Shown here: in pieces, positions 47,834 to 56,142 of the stretch | How positions within the stretch are numbered: position 1 is the first letter of the stretch | Layout of the letters: the number at the start of each line of letters is the position of its first letter | DNA from: JABCPH02 sp963524305 | Lineage (GTDB): Bacteria > Fusobacteriota > Fusobacteriia > Fusobacteriales > Leptotrichiaceae | Assembly (NCBI GenBank): GCA_963524305.1 | Contig: CAURGH010000002.1 | Span: 124,001-188,000, forward strand | Direction: 5' to 3' | DNA: 64,000 nt | Notes under the pieces: model-generated | The model's database searches: none | What the model was told of the DNA's origin: nothing | Seen by the model: only the letters and a program-made list of their open reading frames with translations | Program-made: the position numbers and the translations under genes

Positions 47834-49039
47834 ATGTCAGAAAATTACGATTTTGAAACACTTTTAAGCAGAAAAGGACAAGGTTCATTTAAATGGGAAG
47901 CAATGTACAGAGAAGTTCCTAATTTATCAGATGATACTGTTCCGTTTTCTGTGGCGGATATGGAGTTAAAGATTGCTCCTGAAATAAGAGAAGGATTGAA
48001 AAAATATATTGATGAGGCGATTTTAGGCTATACTGGAGCGACTGACAAATATTATGAAGCGGTTATTTCGTGGATGAAGAGAAGACATAATTTTGAAGTG
48101 GAAAAAGATTGGATTGTTTGCACGAGTGGTGTAGTTGCGGCACTTTATACAGGGGTGAAGGCTTATTTACAAGAAGGTGAGGGTGTAATTATTTTTACGC
48201 CAGTGTATTATCCTTTTTATAATGCGATTAAATCTTCTAATAGAAAAATTGTCGATTGCGGATTGATTGAAACTGACGGATATTATGAGATTGATTTTGA
48301 GAAGTTTGAAGAATTTGCAAAAGATGAGAATAATAAAATGTTGATTTTGTGTAGTCCGCATAATCCAGTTGGAAGGGTTTGGAAAAGGGAAGAGCTTGAA
48401 AAGATAGGAAAGATTGCATTGGAGAATGATTTAATAATTATTTCTGATGAGATTCATTGTGATATTTTGATGCCGGGATTTAAGCATACTGTTTTGCAGA
48501 CTTTATCGGATGAATTAGCAGAGATAACAGTTACTTGTACTGCGCCTACTAAAAGTTTTAATTTGGCTGGAATTGGAGTGTCGAATATTATTATTAAAAA
48601 TAAGAAATTGAGAAAACAGTTTGAGGCTCAAGTGACGAAAGATGGTTCACATGTGTTTGCGGCACTTGGATTTAAGGCTTGTGAGTTGGCGTATAATGAA
48701 GCAGAAGAATGGTTTGATCAGTTTTTGAAATTAGTGGATAAAAATCAAAAATTAGTAAAACAATTTTTTGAAGAAAAGTTTATTGGATTTAAAGCTCCGT
48801 TAATTGAAGGAACTTATTTACAATGGCTTGATTTTAGAGATTTAGGATTGAAAGATGAAGAGTTAAAGGCATTTATGACGAAAAAGGCAAATGCGTTTTT
48901 TAATGAAGGATACATTTTTGGAAAAGCTGGTTCTGGATTTGAGAGAGTTAATTTGGCGGTGCCTACGAGATATATTGAGGAAGTTTTAGAGAGAATTTAT
49001 AATGCGATTAAGGAAGAATATCCTAGACTTTGTAAATAA
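47834..49039 (+). CDS. PLP-dependent aminotransferase, PatB/MalY (cystathionine beta-lyase) type
   Basis: This 401-residue enzyme is a class I/II fold-type I PLP protein. It begins FDTLLSRKG-like (FETLLSRKGQGSFKWE), then VPFSVADMELKIAP, which is typical of PatB/MalY. CSPHNPVGRVW and ISDEIHCDILMPG follow, and the cofactor lysine is in TAPTKSFNLAG. PatB enzymes split cystathionine or cysteine to a thiol and pyruvate. In oral bacteria such activity releases hydrogen sulfide, but the specificity is not shown by sequence. It is 18 bases after the TPR gene with an AAGGTG ribosome site. Confidence 0.92.
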   Translation: MSENYDFETLLSRKGQGSFKWEAMYREVPNLSDDTVPFSVADMELKIAPEIREGLKKYIDEAILGYTGATDKYYEAVISWMKRRHNFEVEKDWIVCTSGVVAALYTGVKAYLQEGEGVIIFTPVYYPFYNAIKSSNRKIVDCGLIETDGYYEIDFEKFEEFAKDENNKMLILCSPHNPVGRVWKREELEKIGKIALENDLIIISDEIHCDILMPGFKHTVLQTLSDELAEITVTCTAPTKSFNLAGIGVSNIIIKNKKLRKQFEAQVTKDGSHVFAALGFKACELAYNEAEEWFDQFLKLVDKNQKLVKQFFEEKFIGFKAPLIEGTYLQWLDFRDLGLKDEELKAFMTKKANAFFNEGYIFGKAGSGFERVNLAVPTRYIEEVLERIYNAIKEEYPRLCK

Positions 49040-49113
49040 AGAATTTAAAAAAATTAAAGAAAAATTGGAAATTTTGAAAAGAAAATTTTAAGGTCGATAA
49101 AAAATAAATAATA

Positions 49114-49122
49114 TGATATAAT
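49114..49122 (+). promoter_or_regulatory. Extended -10 promoter upstream of the first L,D-transpeptidase
   Basis: TGATATAAT fits an extended -10 element. It gives a leader of about 150 bases before the ATG at 49282. Confidence 0.45.
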
Positions 49123-49147
49123 AAGTAATCGAAAAGAGAATGTAAAA

Positions 49148-49258
49148 TTGAGAGAAAGGGATAAAGCAAAAAATTTAGAACATAAAGTAAAATTGAAAAA
49201 AGATTTCATAGTTGATGTCCCTAGAATCAAAATTAAATTAGTTCACTATTTTAAATAA
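49148..49258 (+). CDS. Possible 36-codon small reading frame in the leader of the L,D-transpeptidase gene
   Basis: A TTG-started frame encodes a basic peptide beginning MRERDKAKNLEHKVKLKK and ends 24 bases before the next start codon. Its ribosome site (AAGAGAA) is weak, and no family is recognised. It could be chance. Confidence 0.2.
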   Translation: MRERDKAKNLEHKVKLKKDFIVDVPRIKIKLVHYFK

Positions 49259-49281
49259 ATTGAGGAAATTATGGAGGAAGA

Positions 49282-50880
49282 ATGAGAGAGAAAATTTTAA
49301 AAATAAAAGCGGGAATATTTGTTTTGGCTAATTTATTTATTACTTGTGCTGGGATATCGAGTGAAGTTTCAAAGGTAGATGTACCAAAGGATTACTCAGA
49401 AAATTTTGAAGTTAAAGGGTATGAAAAAAATGTTTATGAGTATGACTTGAATAATGATGGAGCTAAAGAAAAGATAGTTGTAAATTATAAGTTGAATAAT
49501 TTGGAAATAGAAGATATATATTCGATTTATACTCAACAAAATGGAGAATATAAATTAGCGTACCAAATAACTTTTGATAAGAAAAATGATGTGCTTGATT
49601 TGAAGGAAGTTAAAAGTAAAATAGATTTAGTAAAAAAATACTTTAATGAATATTCAAAAGATCCTCAAGCAAATGAAGTAAGGTATGTAAAAATTGTAAC
49701 AGATAATAGAAATGATGATATAGATTTTAGTAAAATTAAATACAAAAAAAATAGTCCTGATAATTTAGATAATTTTTTATTTATAAAAAGAGGAACTGCG
49801 ATGAAGGCAGCGCCTAATGATAATGCACAAAATTTAGCAAGTTTAGCTTATAAAGAAAAGCCAAAAATTTTATTTGAAATTGAGAAAAATGGTCAAAAAT
49901 GGTATTATACGGAATTGACGAGAGAAAAAACTGAGGTAACAAAAGATGCTAATGGAAAAAAAGTACAGAAAAAGATTAAAGAACCTACAATAAAAGGATT
50001 TATAAAATCTCAAGGTGATAATGTTTCAGAAAGAGGATTTTACTGGGATAGAATGGTTGAAAAAATAGAAACTTTTAATAAATTTATAGAAGAAAGTAAA
50101 AATAGTAATCAAGAATTACATATTATTACAGAATATAAACCATTAACCAAAGATGTTTACAGTAAAGCTGATAAATTTGGAAACAGAGAAAACCAAAGTG
50201 TTAGAGGTTATACTAATCCAGATAAAAAAGGAAGTTTTATAAATATTCCAGACCAAACTATTTTTAGAATTTTAGGCGAAGAAAAAGGAATGTTGAAAAT
50301 AGAAACGCCTTTTTATGGTGGACCTTATTATGTTGAGAAAACTGGAGAAGTGTCTAAAAAAATCGAGATAGATAAAGTTGTAAATAAATTTATAGCAATT
50401 GATCCTGACAGTCAGAATGAAGTTCTTTTCCAAAGAAATCCAGAAACTGGAAAATATGAAGTTATGTCATATTCGTTTGTAACGACAGGAAAAGATGATG
50501 GTGTCAGTTCTTACGCTACGCCACATGGAGCATTTTTAGTATCGTTCACAAGACCGTATATGCTATTTACAAGACACGCAAGACCAGGAGATAAAGTGTT
50601 ACCAGGAAGACCTGATTTAGCAATCGGAGGACAAGCAAATTATGCTGTTAGATTTAGTGGAGGAGCTTATCTTCATGGAATACCAGTAAATACTGGAGCT
50701 GGAGAAGGAGCTAAGGCATACACAGCTAGTAAAATTGGAACTTATAGAGAATCACATAAATGTGTAAGACATTATGATGATCAAATTGAATACATAGTAA
50801 ATTGGATAAACGGAAATAGCAAGGAAAAAGAAGGCGACAATACAATACCAGAAGAAAATACGGTTGTAATCGTACTTTAA
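49282..50880 (+). CDS. Exported L,D-transpeptidase (YkuD-like) with SH3-like domain, copy 1
   Basis: This 532-residue protein has an N-terminal signal peptide. Residues about 165-240 resemble a bacterial SH3 domain (FIKRGTAMKAAPNDNAQNLA). The C-terminal third is a YkuD-type catalytic domain: FVTTGKDDG and ATPHGAFLVS (the TG and TP-x-G-x-F parts), YLHGIPVN (His), and SHKCVRHYDD with nucleophile Cys494. The motif is usually SHGC, so Lys replaces the Gly. It would make 3-3 cross-links or attach proteins in peptidoglycan. Start: GGAGGAAG is one base before the ATG at 49282, and there is no better start nearby. A paralogue follows. Confidence 0.85.
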   Translation: MREKILKIKAGIFVLANLFITCAGISSEVSKVDVPKDYSENFEVKGYEKNVYEYDLNNDGAKEKIVVNYKLNNLEIEDIYSIYTQQNGEYKLAYQITFDKKNDVLDLKEVKSKIDLVKKYFNEYSKDPQANEVRYVKIVTDNRNDDIDFSKIKYKKNSPDNLDNFLFIKRGTAMKAAPNDNAQNLASLAYKEKPKILFEIEKNGQKWYYTELTREKTEVTKDANGKKVQKKIKEPTIKGFIKSQGDNVSERGFYWDRMVEKIETFNKFIEESKNSNQELHIITEYKPLTKDVYSKADKFGNRENQSVRGYTNPDKKGSFINIPDQTIFRILGEEKGMLKIETPFYGGPYYVEKTGEVSKKIEIDKVVNKFIAIDPDSQNEVLFQRNPETGKYEVMSYSFVTTGKDDGVSSYATPHGAFLVSFTRPYMLFTRHARPGDKVLPGRPDLAIGGQANYAVRFSGGAYLHGIPVNTGAGEGAKAYTASKIGTYRESHKCVRHYDDQIEYIVNWINGNSKEKEGDNTIPEENTVVIVL

Positions 50881-50883
50881 TGA

Positions 50884-50939
50884 ACTTAACTTTATTTGAA
50901 GAAATTATTTTTTGAATTTCAAAAGTTAAGTGGTATAAT
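50884..50939 (+). promoter_or_regulatory. Promoter with overlapping inverted repeat before the second L,D-transpeptidase
   Basis: ACTTAACTTT (50884-50893) and AAAGTTAAGT (50922-50931) are perfect inverted arms with an imperfectly paired interior. The right arm touches TGGTATAAT (50931-50939), an extended -10, with TTGAAT at 50912-50917 as a -35 at 16 bases. There is no T-run, so it looks more like an operator or leader element than a terminator, though it could also end the preceding transcript weakly. Confidence 0.5.
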
Positions 50940-51004
50940 TATAATGAAAAGTACAAAGTTATAAAGTTAGATAAAGTGTCATAAATAAAAATGAGGTGAG
51001 AGTT

Positions 51005-52741
51005 ATGAAGTTTGGTAAAATAAAATTTTTCTTAGCTGCATTGATGTTGGTAACAGCATTTTCAGGAAATGCAGCAGCTATTAATACAGATAATACTAAA
51101 ACAGTTAATGCTAAAAAAGTAGAAACACAAAAAACACAAAAAACAGAAACAACAAAAGCAGAATGGAAGAAATTGGAGATTACGCCAGATTTAAATGGAG
51201 ATGGAAACAAAGATAAAGTAGAAATTGAATATTTGGAAAATGGTGATAAAGTTCAAATGAGATTTACACCGTATATAAAAAAAGCAAGTTCATTTGAAAA
51301 AGGGAAAAGAGTAGAAAAAACAGTTCCAAAAGAAAAATTGGGAGAAGAATTTGATAATATTACAAATGAAATAAAAGCTGTTTATACGAAAAAAGAAGCA
51401 CCTAAAAATGAAGTAAAAAAAGATGATAAAAAACCATTGATTCCACCAACAAAACCAGCTGAAACAAAAACTTCTGAACCAGAAGTGAAAAAAAATCCTG
51501 GAAGCCAAGTAGAAAAAAATCAAGTTCCAGATGATTTAAAAAATGGAAATATGTCACAAGATAAAGTTATAAAAGATGAAAAAGATTCAACAACAGAAGT
51601 GGTTAAATCTGTAAATAATTCAATAAAAGGGCCTTATCCTTATATTAAATATTATTTGAAAGAAAGACCAAAAAATTTATCATTCAATTATAAATATGAT
51701 AAAAATTCTCCTAAAGATATGGATGAATTTGTATTTATAAAATCATCAACAGCAAATATTAGAAAAGAACCAAGCAATAATGCTGCGGTATTGAAAACTG
51801 CCAGTTATAGTCATAAATATAAAACTGTTGGAAAAGTAAAAGGAAAAGATGGTTCGGGAGAATGGTATGAAGTTTACTTTGATGGGAAATTAGGATATAT
51901 TTCTGATTCTGCGACTATAAAAAGAGAATTTGATTGGTCAGATATGATGCATAAAATTGAAAAAACTAATAAATTTGTAAAAGATGCGTTGGAGAAAAAT
52001 CAGAAAATATATGTATTAGATGATTATACTCCACTTGGAGGAGGAAGCGGTTCTTCAAAAGATAAATACGGAAATAGAGAAAATCAAAGTGAAAGAGGGT
52101 ATTTATCATCAGATTTTAAAGATTTTATAAATATTCCAGATAGAAGTATTATGTCAATTGTTGAGGAAAATGATAAATATGTTAAAGTTAAAATAGATGC
52201 TTATGATGGTAAAGAATATTATTTGAAAAAGGCAACTAGAAAATTATTGAAAGATACAGGAATAACAGGAGAAATTACAAGATTTATTTATATTGATAGA
52301 TCAAGCCAAGATGAAATGGTTGTAGAAAAAAGTGGAAACGGATGGAACGTTGTAACATCTTCATTTGTGACAACAGGTAAAGATGGTGGAGGTTCTTATG
52401 CAACACCATATGGAGTATTCTTGGTGGCATATTCTAAACCAGTTATGCAATACACAGGTTCTGATAACAAGACAATTGTAGGAGATGCTAAAAATGCAGT
52501 AAGAATCAGTGGCGGAGGATATATGCACAGTATCCCATCATTATTTGAACCAAAAGCAACAAGAAACGCAAGAAAAGCTGCTACAGCTAAAAAAATAGGA
52601 ACTTACCCTGAATCACATAAATGTGTAAGACATTATGACGACCAAATTAAATTTATATACGACTGGTTAGGAAATTCGACACCAGGAAATGAAAATGGTT
52701 ACAGAGTACCCTCAGTTCCTACAGCAGTAATAGTTAAATAA
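51005..52741 (+). CDS. Exported L,D-transpeptidase (YkuD-like) with SH3 domain, copy 2
   Basis: This protein of about 578 residues is a paralogue of the previous gene. A signal peptide ends near AFSGNAAA, followed by a long Lys/Thr/Pro-rich linker (to about residue 200) likely to span or bind the wall. An SH3 domain (STANIRKEPSNNAAVL to GYISDSATI) precedes the YkuD domain with FVTTGKDGGG, ATPYGVFLVAY, YMHSIPS and SHKCVRHYDD (Cys540). The linker is absent from copy 1. I chose the ATG at 51005, a few bases after GAGGTGAG, rather than a GTG that lies within that site. Such enzymes act in the periplasm. Confidence 0.87.
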   Translation: MKFGKIKFFLAALMLVTAFSGNAAAINTDNTKTVNAKKVETQKTQKTETTKAEWKKLEITPDLNGDGNKDKVEIEYLENGDKVQMRFTPYIKKASSFEKGKRVEKTVPKEKLGEEFDNITNEIKAVYTKKEAPKNEVKKDDKKPLIPPTKPAETKTSEPEVKKNPGSQVEKNQVPDDLKNGNMSQDKVIKDEKDSTTEVVKSVNNSIKGPYPYIKYYLKERPKNLSFNYKYDKNSPKDMDEFVFIKSSTANIRKEPSNNAAVLKTASYSHKYKTVGKVKGKDGSGEWYEVYFDGKLGYISDSATIKREFDWSDMMHKIEKTNKFVKDALEKNQKIYVLDDYTPLGGGSGSSKDKYGNRENQSERGYLSSDFKDFINIPDRSIMSIVEENDKYVKVKIDAYDGKEYYLKKATRKLLKDTGITGEITRFIYIDRSSQDEMVVEKSGNGWNVVTSSFVTTGKDGGGSYATPYGVFLVAYSKPVMQYTGSDNKTIVGDAKNAVRISGGGYMHSIPSLFEPKATRNARKAATAKKIGTYPESHKCVRHYDDQIKFIYDWLGNSTPGNENGYRVPSVPTAVIVK

Positions 52742-52767
52742 TTTTTTAAAAGTTGATTTTTATATAC

Positions 52768-52796
52768 TTGAATTTTTAAAAAAAAACTTGTATAAT
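52768..52796 (+). promoter_or_regulatory. Strong sigma-70-type promoter in the gap before the queuosine transporter
   Basis: TTGAAT and TATAAT are 17 bases apart. The predicted start near 52803 lies about 330 bases before the next gene, with a terminator in between. Confidence 0.65.
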
Positions 52797-52802
52797 AAAA
52801 GT

Positions 52803-52910
52803 CAGTAAAAATAACTAGAAACAATGATAAGTGAAAATATTTTGATGTTTGGGAAAATCCATCGATAAAAAAAACCTTTTATGAGATATATTATTCTAAA
52901 AGTTTTTTTG
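52803..52910 (+). ncRNA. Putative small RNA or leader RNA between promoter and terminator
   Basis: About 105 bases lie between a good promoter and a hairpin with T-run. The only reading frame (14 codons from 52823) has no ribosome site. No known aptamer, including preQ1 types I recall, could be matched. It may be a terminated leader of the transporter gene or an independent RNA. Confidence 0.35.
52867..52910 (+). terminator. Intrinsic terminator ending the putative small RNA
   Basis: An A-run with CCTTTTA pairs with TAAAAG and a seven-T run, with one unpaired C and a 15-base loop. Confidence 0.6.
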
Positions 52911-53130
52911 GGATAATATATTTTTTTATGTAATATTACTTTTATAAGTAATAAAATAGTAATTTATTTGTTGATAATATAGAATGAGTATTTTAAATAG
53001 AAATTCAAATAAATTTATTATTTAAACAAAAAATAAAGTGAGAAAATGGATTCCTATTAATATTAAAAATTTTTAAAATCAGAAAATTGAATTTTAGTAA
53101 TACAAACAAAAAAAGAAAGGAAGTGGAAAT
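52911..53130 (+). other. AT-rich spacer before the queuosine-precursor transporter gene
   Basis: This is the rest of the 390-base gap. I see no gene, no clear promoter and no further terminator, only an AAGGAAGTG ribosome site just before 53131. Confidence 0.4.
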
Positions 53131-53841
53131 TTGAATAATTTTCAATTTGGAGTAAATGAGCTGTTATGGCTTTCGTATTTAGTTTTAAATTTTTCGGCAG
53201 TAGCACTTGCCTATAGATTTTGGGGAAAAGGAGGACTGCTGTCAGTTGTACCATTGTCAATTGTTTTAGCTAACATTCAAGTTGGAAAAATGATGACTTT
53301 ATTTGGTTTTGATGGAATTACAATGGGAAATATTGCATATGGAGGAATTTATTTGGCATCTGACATTTTGACAGAAAATGAAGGGAAACATTATTCAAGA
53401 AAAGTAGTTTCTCTAGGTTTTGCTGCGATGTTATTTACGACATTTATAATGCAAATTGTGCTAAAAGTAAAAGTTTCACCTGATGATACAATGCAAGGAG
53501 CCTTATCAGCAGTATTTGGATTTATGCCAAGACTTGCGATTTCAAGTGTGTGCGGATTTGCAGTTTCTCAATCATTTGATATTTGGTCTTATCAATTTAT
53601 TAGAAAATTTAGACCATCTTTCAGAGATATTTGGATTAGAAACAATGCTAGTACAATGCTAAGCCAAATTTTAGACAATATTGTATTCTCGCTTTTGGCA
53701 TTTACAGGAGTTTATCCATTTAAAACAGTAATTGGAATCATATTTTCAACATATTTATTAAAAATTGTAATTTCACTATTGGATACACCATTTGTATATA
53801 TTGCGACTTTATGGAAAAAGCAAGGTAAAATAAGTGATTAA
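53131..53841 (+). CDS. Queuosine precursor transporter (YhhQ / VUT family)
   Basis: This 236-residue integral membrane protein has about six helices. The family pattern is clear: an early NELLWLSYLVLNFSAVALAYRFWG, ANIQVGKMMTLFGFDGITMGNIAYGGIYLASDILTEN in the first half, a FGFMPRLAISSVCGFAVSQSFDIW segment, and IRNNASTMLSQILDNIVFSLLAFTG near the end. YhhQ-type proteins import queuosine precursors (preQ0, preQ1 or queuine) for tRNA modification. The start is TTG behind AAGGAAGTG. It is followed 65 bases later by a radical-SAM gene, which supports a salvage role. Confidence 0.9.
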   Translation: MNNFQFGVNELLWLSYLVLNFSAVALAYRFWGKGGLLSVVPLSIVLANIQVGKMMTLFGFDGITMGNIAYGGIYLASDILTENEGKHYSRKVVSLGFAAMLFTTFIMQIVLKVKVSPDDTMQGALSAVFGFMPRLAISSVCGFAVSQSFDIWSYQFIRKFRPSFRDIWIRNNASTMLSQILDNIVFSLLAFTGVYPFKTVIGIIFSTYLLKIVISLLDTPFVYIATLWKKQGKISD

Positions 53842-53906
53842 TATTAAATTTGTTGTAAATTATTTTAAAATTAAATGAATATAATAAAAAGGTATATGAT
53901 ATATAA

Positions 53907-54611
53907 ATGGAAAGATATAGTGTAATAAAAGAAAAAAATCCTCGTGAAATAGTATTACTGAAGGGATTTAATTGTGCTTATGGAAAGTGTGCTTTTTGTA
54001 ATTACATTTTGGATAATACGAATGACGAAGAAGAGATGAAAAAAGTAAATTTTGAAGCTTTGAGCAGAATTACTGGGGAGTATGGAGTTCTTGAAGTTAT
54101 AAACTCTGGGTCAGTGTTTGAGCTAAATGGTGTGACATTGGAGAGAATAAGAGAAATTTGTAATGAGAAGAATATAAAAATACTTTATTTTGAAGCGTAT
54201 TTTGGGTACTTAAATAGATTGAATGAAATTAGGGAATATTTTTCTGAACAAGAAGTAAGGTTCGCATTTGGATTGGAAACTTTTGACAATGATTACAGGA
54301 CTAAAGTTTTAAAGAAAAATTTTATTTTAAATGAAAGAGTTTTGGAAAAATTGAAAAGTGAATATCAAATGTGCCTTTTAATGATCTGTACAAAAGGACA
54401 GACAAAAGAACAAATTTTAAGCGATATTGAGCAAGGAATGGAAAATTTCAAGGAGCTAGTTGTAAGTGTATTTGTAAATAATGGCACGGAAATTGAAAGA
54501 GATGAAGAGCTTGTAGCTTGGTTTTTGACAGAAATTTATCCAAAATATAAAGACGGACCAAATATTGAAATTTTGGTTGATAATAAAGATTTTGGAGTTT
54601 ATGTTCAATAA
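53907..54611 (+). CDS. Small radical-SAM protein, candidate queuine lyase (QueL-like)
   Basis: This 234-residue protein has the iron-sulfur cysteines in CAYGKCAFC (spacing four and two residues, instead of the commonest three and two), then a glycine-poor barrel typical of short radical-SAM enzymes, with FAFGLETFDNDYR and LMICTKGQTKEQ later. In Clostridioides difficile a YhhQ-type transporter, a nucleosidase (QueK) and a radical-SAM enzyme (QueL) recycle queuine. The adjacency to a YhhQ transporter makes QueL a reasonable assignment, but it rests on context. No clear ribosome site is near the ATG; AAGG lies about 14 bases before it. Confidence 0.7.
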   Translation: MERYSVIKEKNPREIVLLKGFNCAYGKCAFCNYILDNTNDEEEMKKVNFEALSRITGEYGVLEVINSGSVFELNGVTLERIREICNEKNIKILYFEAYFGYLNRLNEIREYFSEQEVRFAFGLETFDNDYRTKVLKKNFILNERVLEKLKSEYQMCLLMICTKGQTKEQILSDIEQGMENFKELVVSVFVNNGTEIERDEELVAWFLTEIYPKYKDGPNIEILVDNKDFGVYVQ

Positions 54612-54640
54612 AATTCTTTAATTACCAAATAATTTTTTGA

Positions 54641-54669
54641 TTGACAATTAATATAACATGTGTTATATT
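54641..54669 (+). promoter_or_regulatory. Consensus promoter of the FadL-like gene
   Basis: TTGACA (54641-54646), a 17-base spacer and TATATT (54664-54669) form a near-ideal sigma-70 promoter, the best -35 box seen in the window. The leader to the ATG would be about 145 bases. Confidence 0.8.
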
Positions 54670-54671
54670 AA
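54648..54671. promoter_or_regulatory. Operator-like palindrome inside the FadL-gene promoter
   Basis: TTAATATAACA and TGTTATATTAA are perfect 11-base inverted arms around TG. The palindrome fills the spacer and covers the -10 box, the classic place for a repressor of the TetR or MarR type. No regulator gene is adjacent. Confidence 0.75.
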
Positions 54672-54821
54672 AAAAATAATAGTATAAGTTATAACTTTAA
54701 AATTAATTTTATGTATTGTTTTGTAATAAATTTGATGATTTTAGAATAAAATAATTGTGAAAATATTAGAAATAAAATACTTATATTAAAAATAAAAAAT
54801 TATAGAAAATTAAGGAGAAAA

Positions 54822-56108
54822 ATGAGATTAAAAATAATATTAGCAGCCTTTTTAAGTACTTTGGCATTAAATGCAGTAAGTATGGACTATTTAGCCAATA
54901 ATTCGGCTTCATATTTTCAAAATCCATCGCAAACTGGAAAAATAACTGTGGAAGGAGTGTTTTACAATCCAGCAGGAACAGCATTTTTGGAAGATGGAAA
55001 ATATTTCAATGTAAATATGCAAAATTCTATGATTCAAGAGTCAATGACATTGGAAGGGAAGAAAATGGCTTCAAATAGATATGCTGGAGCACCATCGTTT
55101 AACTATGTTCAAAAGAAAGGAAGTAATTCTATTTTTACAAATGCGAGTGTTATTGCAGGAGGAGCTACTTTAAAATATGATGAAGGAGTTGCAGGGATAA
55201 ATTTAGCAGCAGAAACATTTGATAACATGACTCGTGGATTATTGAGAGCAAAAGTTACTAGAAACCAATTTAGTGGACAAAATAGATATTATCAATTAAT
55301 GCTTGGAGGAGCACATCAAGTGACTGATAAATTATCGATTGGTGGAGGATTAAAATATGTTCATGCTCTAAGAAAATTAAATGGACATGCTTCTTTTGGA
55401 TATAATCCATTTGTTGGTGCAAGAGTTGGTTTGAAAGGGAATGAATTGTATTTAGATTCTAGAAGAAGAGCAGATGGTGTTGGAGCAGTATTAGGTTTAG
55501 ATTATAAAGCAACTGATACATTGAATTTTGCTATAAAATATGAAACACCTGTAAAATTGAAATTTAAGACAAAAGCTACTGAAAATACAGATATGACTTT
55601 AGCTGGGAGAAAAATTGGATTATCAGATTTTTATCCTAAATATGCAAATGGTGTAAATTCAAGAAGAGATTTACCAGGAGTATTATCGTTGGGAGTTTCT
55701 AAGGATATTAATGACTGGACTGTTTCAGGAGGATACATTCATTATTTCAATAAAGCGGCAAATATGGATGGAATAGACTATAAAGACGGACATGAAGTAA
55801 ATTTTGGAGTTGACTATAGATTCTCGCCAAAATGGACTTGGCATGCAGGGTATAATTATGCTCACACAGGTGCTCCAAAACAATCGTACAATGATACTGA
55901 ATATGCTATAAATGCACAAATTTATATGACAGGATTGACATTTAAGCCAACAGAAAATCATGAATGGAAATTCGGTGTTGGTTATGTTAAATACAATTCA
56001 GAAAATGGAGAACCAGAAATAACTCATGGAATAAAATTGGATAAATCGAAAGTCAAATATGACAAAGAAGTTGGAGTATTTTCTGTAGGTTATACTTATA
56101 AATTTTAA
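54822..56108 (+). CDS. Outer-membrane protein, OmpP1/FadL family
   Basis: This 428-residue protein has a signal peptide (IILAAFLSTLALNAVS), the NPAG motif near the N-terminus (EGVFYNPAGTAFLEDG) that marks FadL-type channels, many alternating beta-strands, and a C-terminal aromatic end (VGYTYKF) recognised by the outer-membrane assembly machinery. FadL proteins pass long-chain fatty acids and other hydrophobic molecules through the outer membrane. The location some 0.6 kb before the fatty-acid synthesis cluster fits lipid metabolism, but the cargo is not shown. Expression is likely repressed through the palindrome in its promoter. Confidence 0.88.
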   Translation: MRLKIILAAFLSTLALNAVSMDYLANNSASYFQNPSQTGKITVEGVFYNPAGTAFLEDGKYFNVNMQNSMIQESMTLEGKKMASNRYAGAPSFNYVQKKGSNSIFTNASVIAGGATLKYDEGVAGINLAAETFDNMTRGLLRAKVTRNQFSGQNRYYQLMLGGAHQVTDKLSIGGGLKYVHALRKLNGHASFGYNPFVGARVGLKGNELYLDSRRRADGVGAVLGLDYKATDTLNFAIKYETPVKLKFKTKATENTDMTLAGRKIGLSDFYPKYANGVNSRRDLPGVLSLGVSKDINDWTVSGGYIHYFNKAANMDGIDYKDGHEVNFGVDYRFSPKWTWHAGYNYAHTGAPKQSYNDTEYAINAQIYMTGLTFKPTENHEWKFGVGYVKYNSENGEPEITHGIKLDKSKVKYDKEVGVFSVGYTYKF

Positions 56109-56142
56109 TCAAAAATTTATTTAAAATAAAAATAAATAGGAG

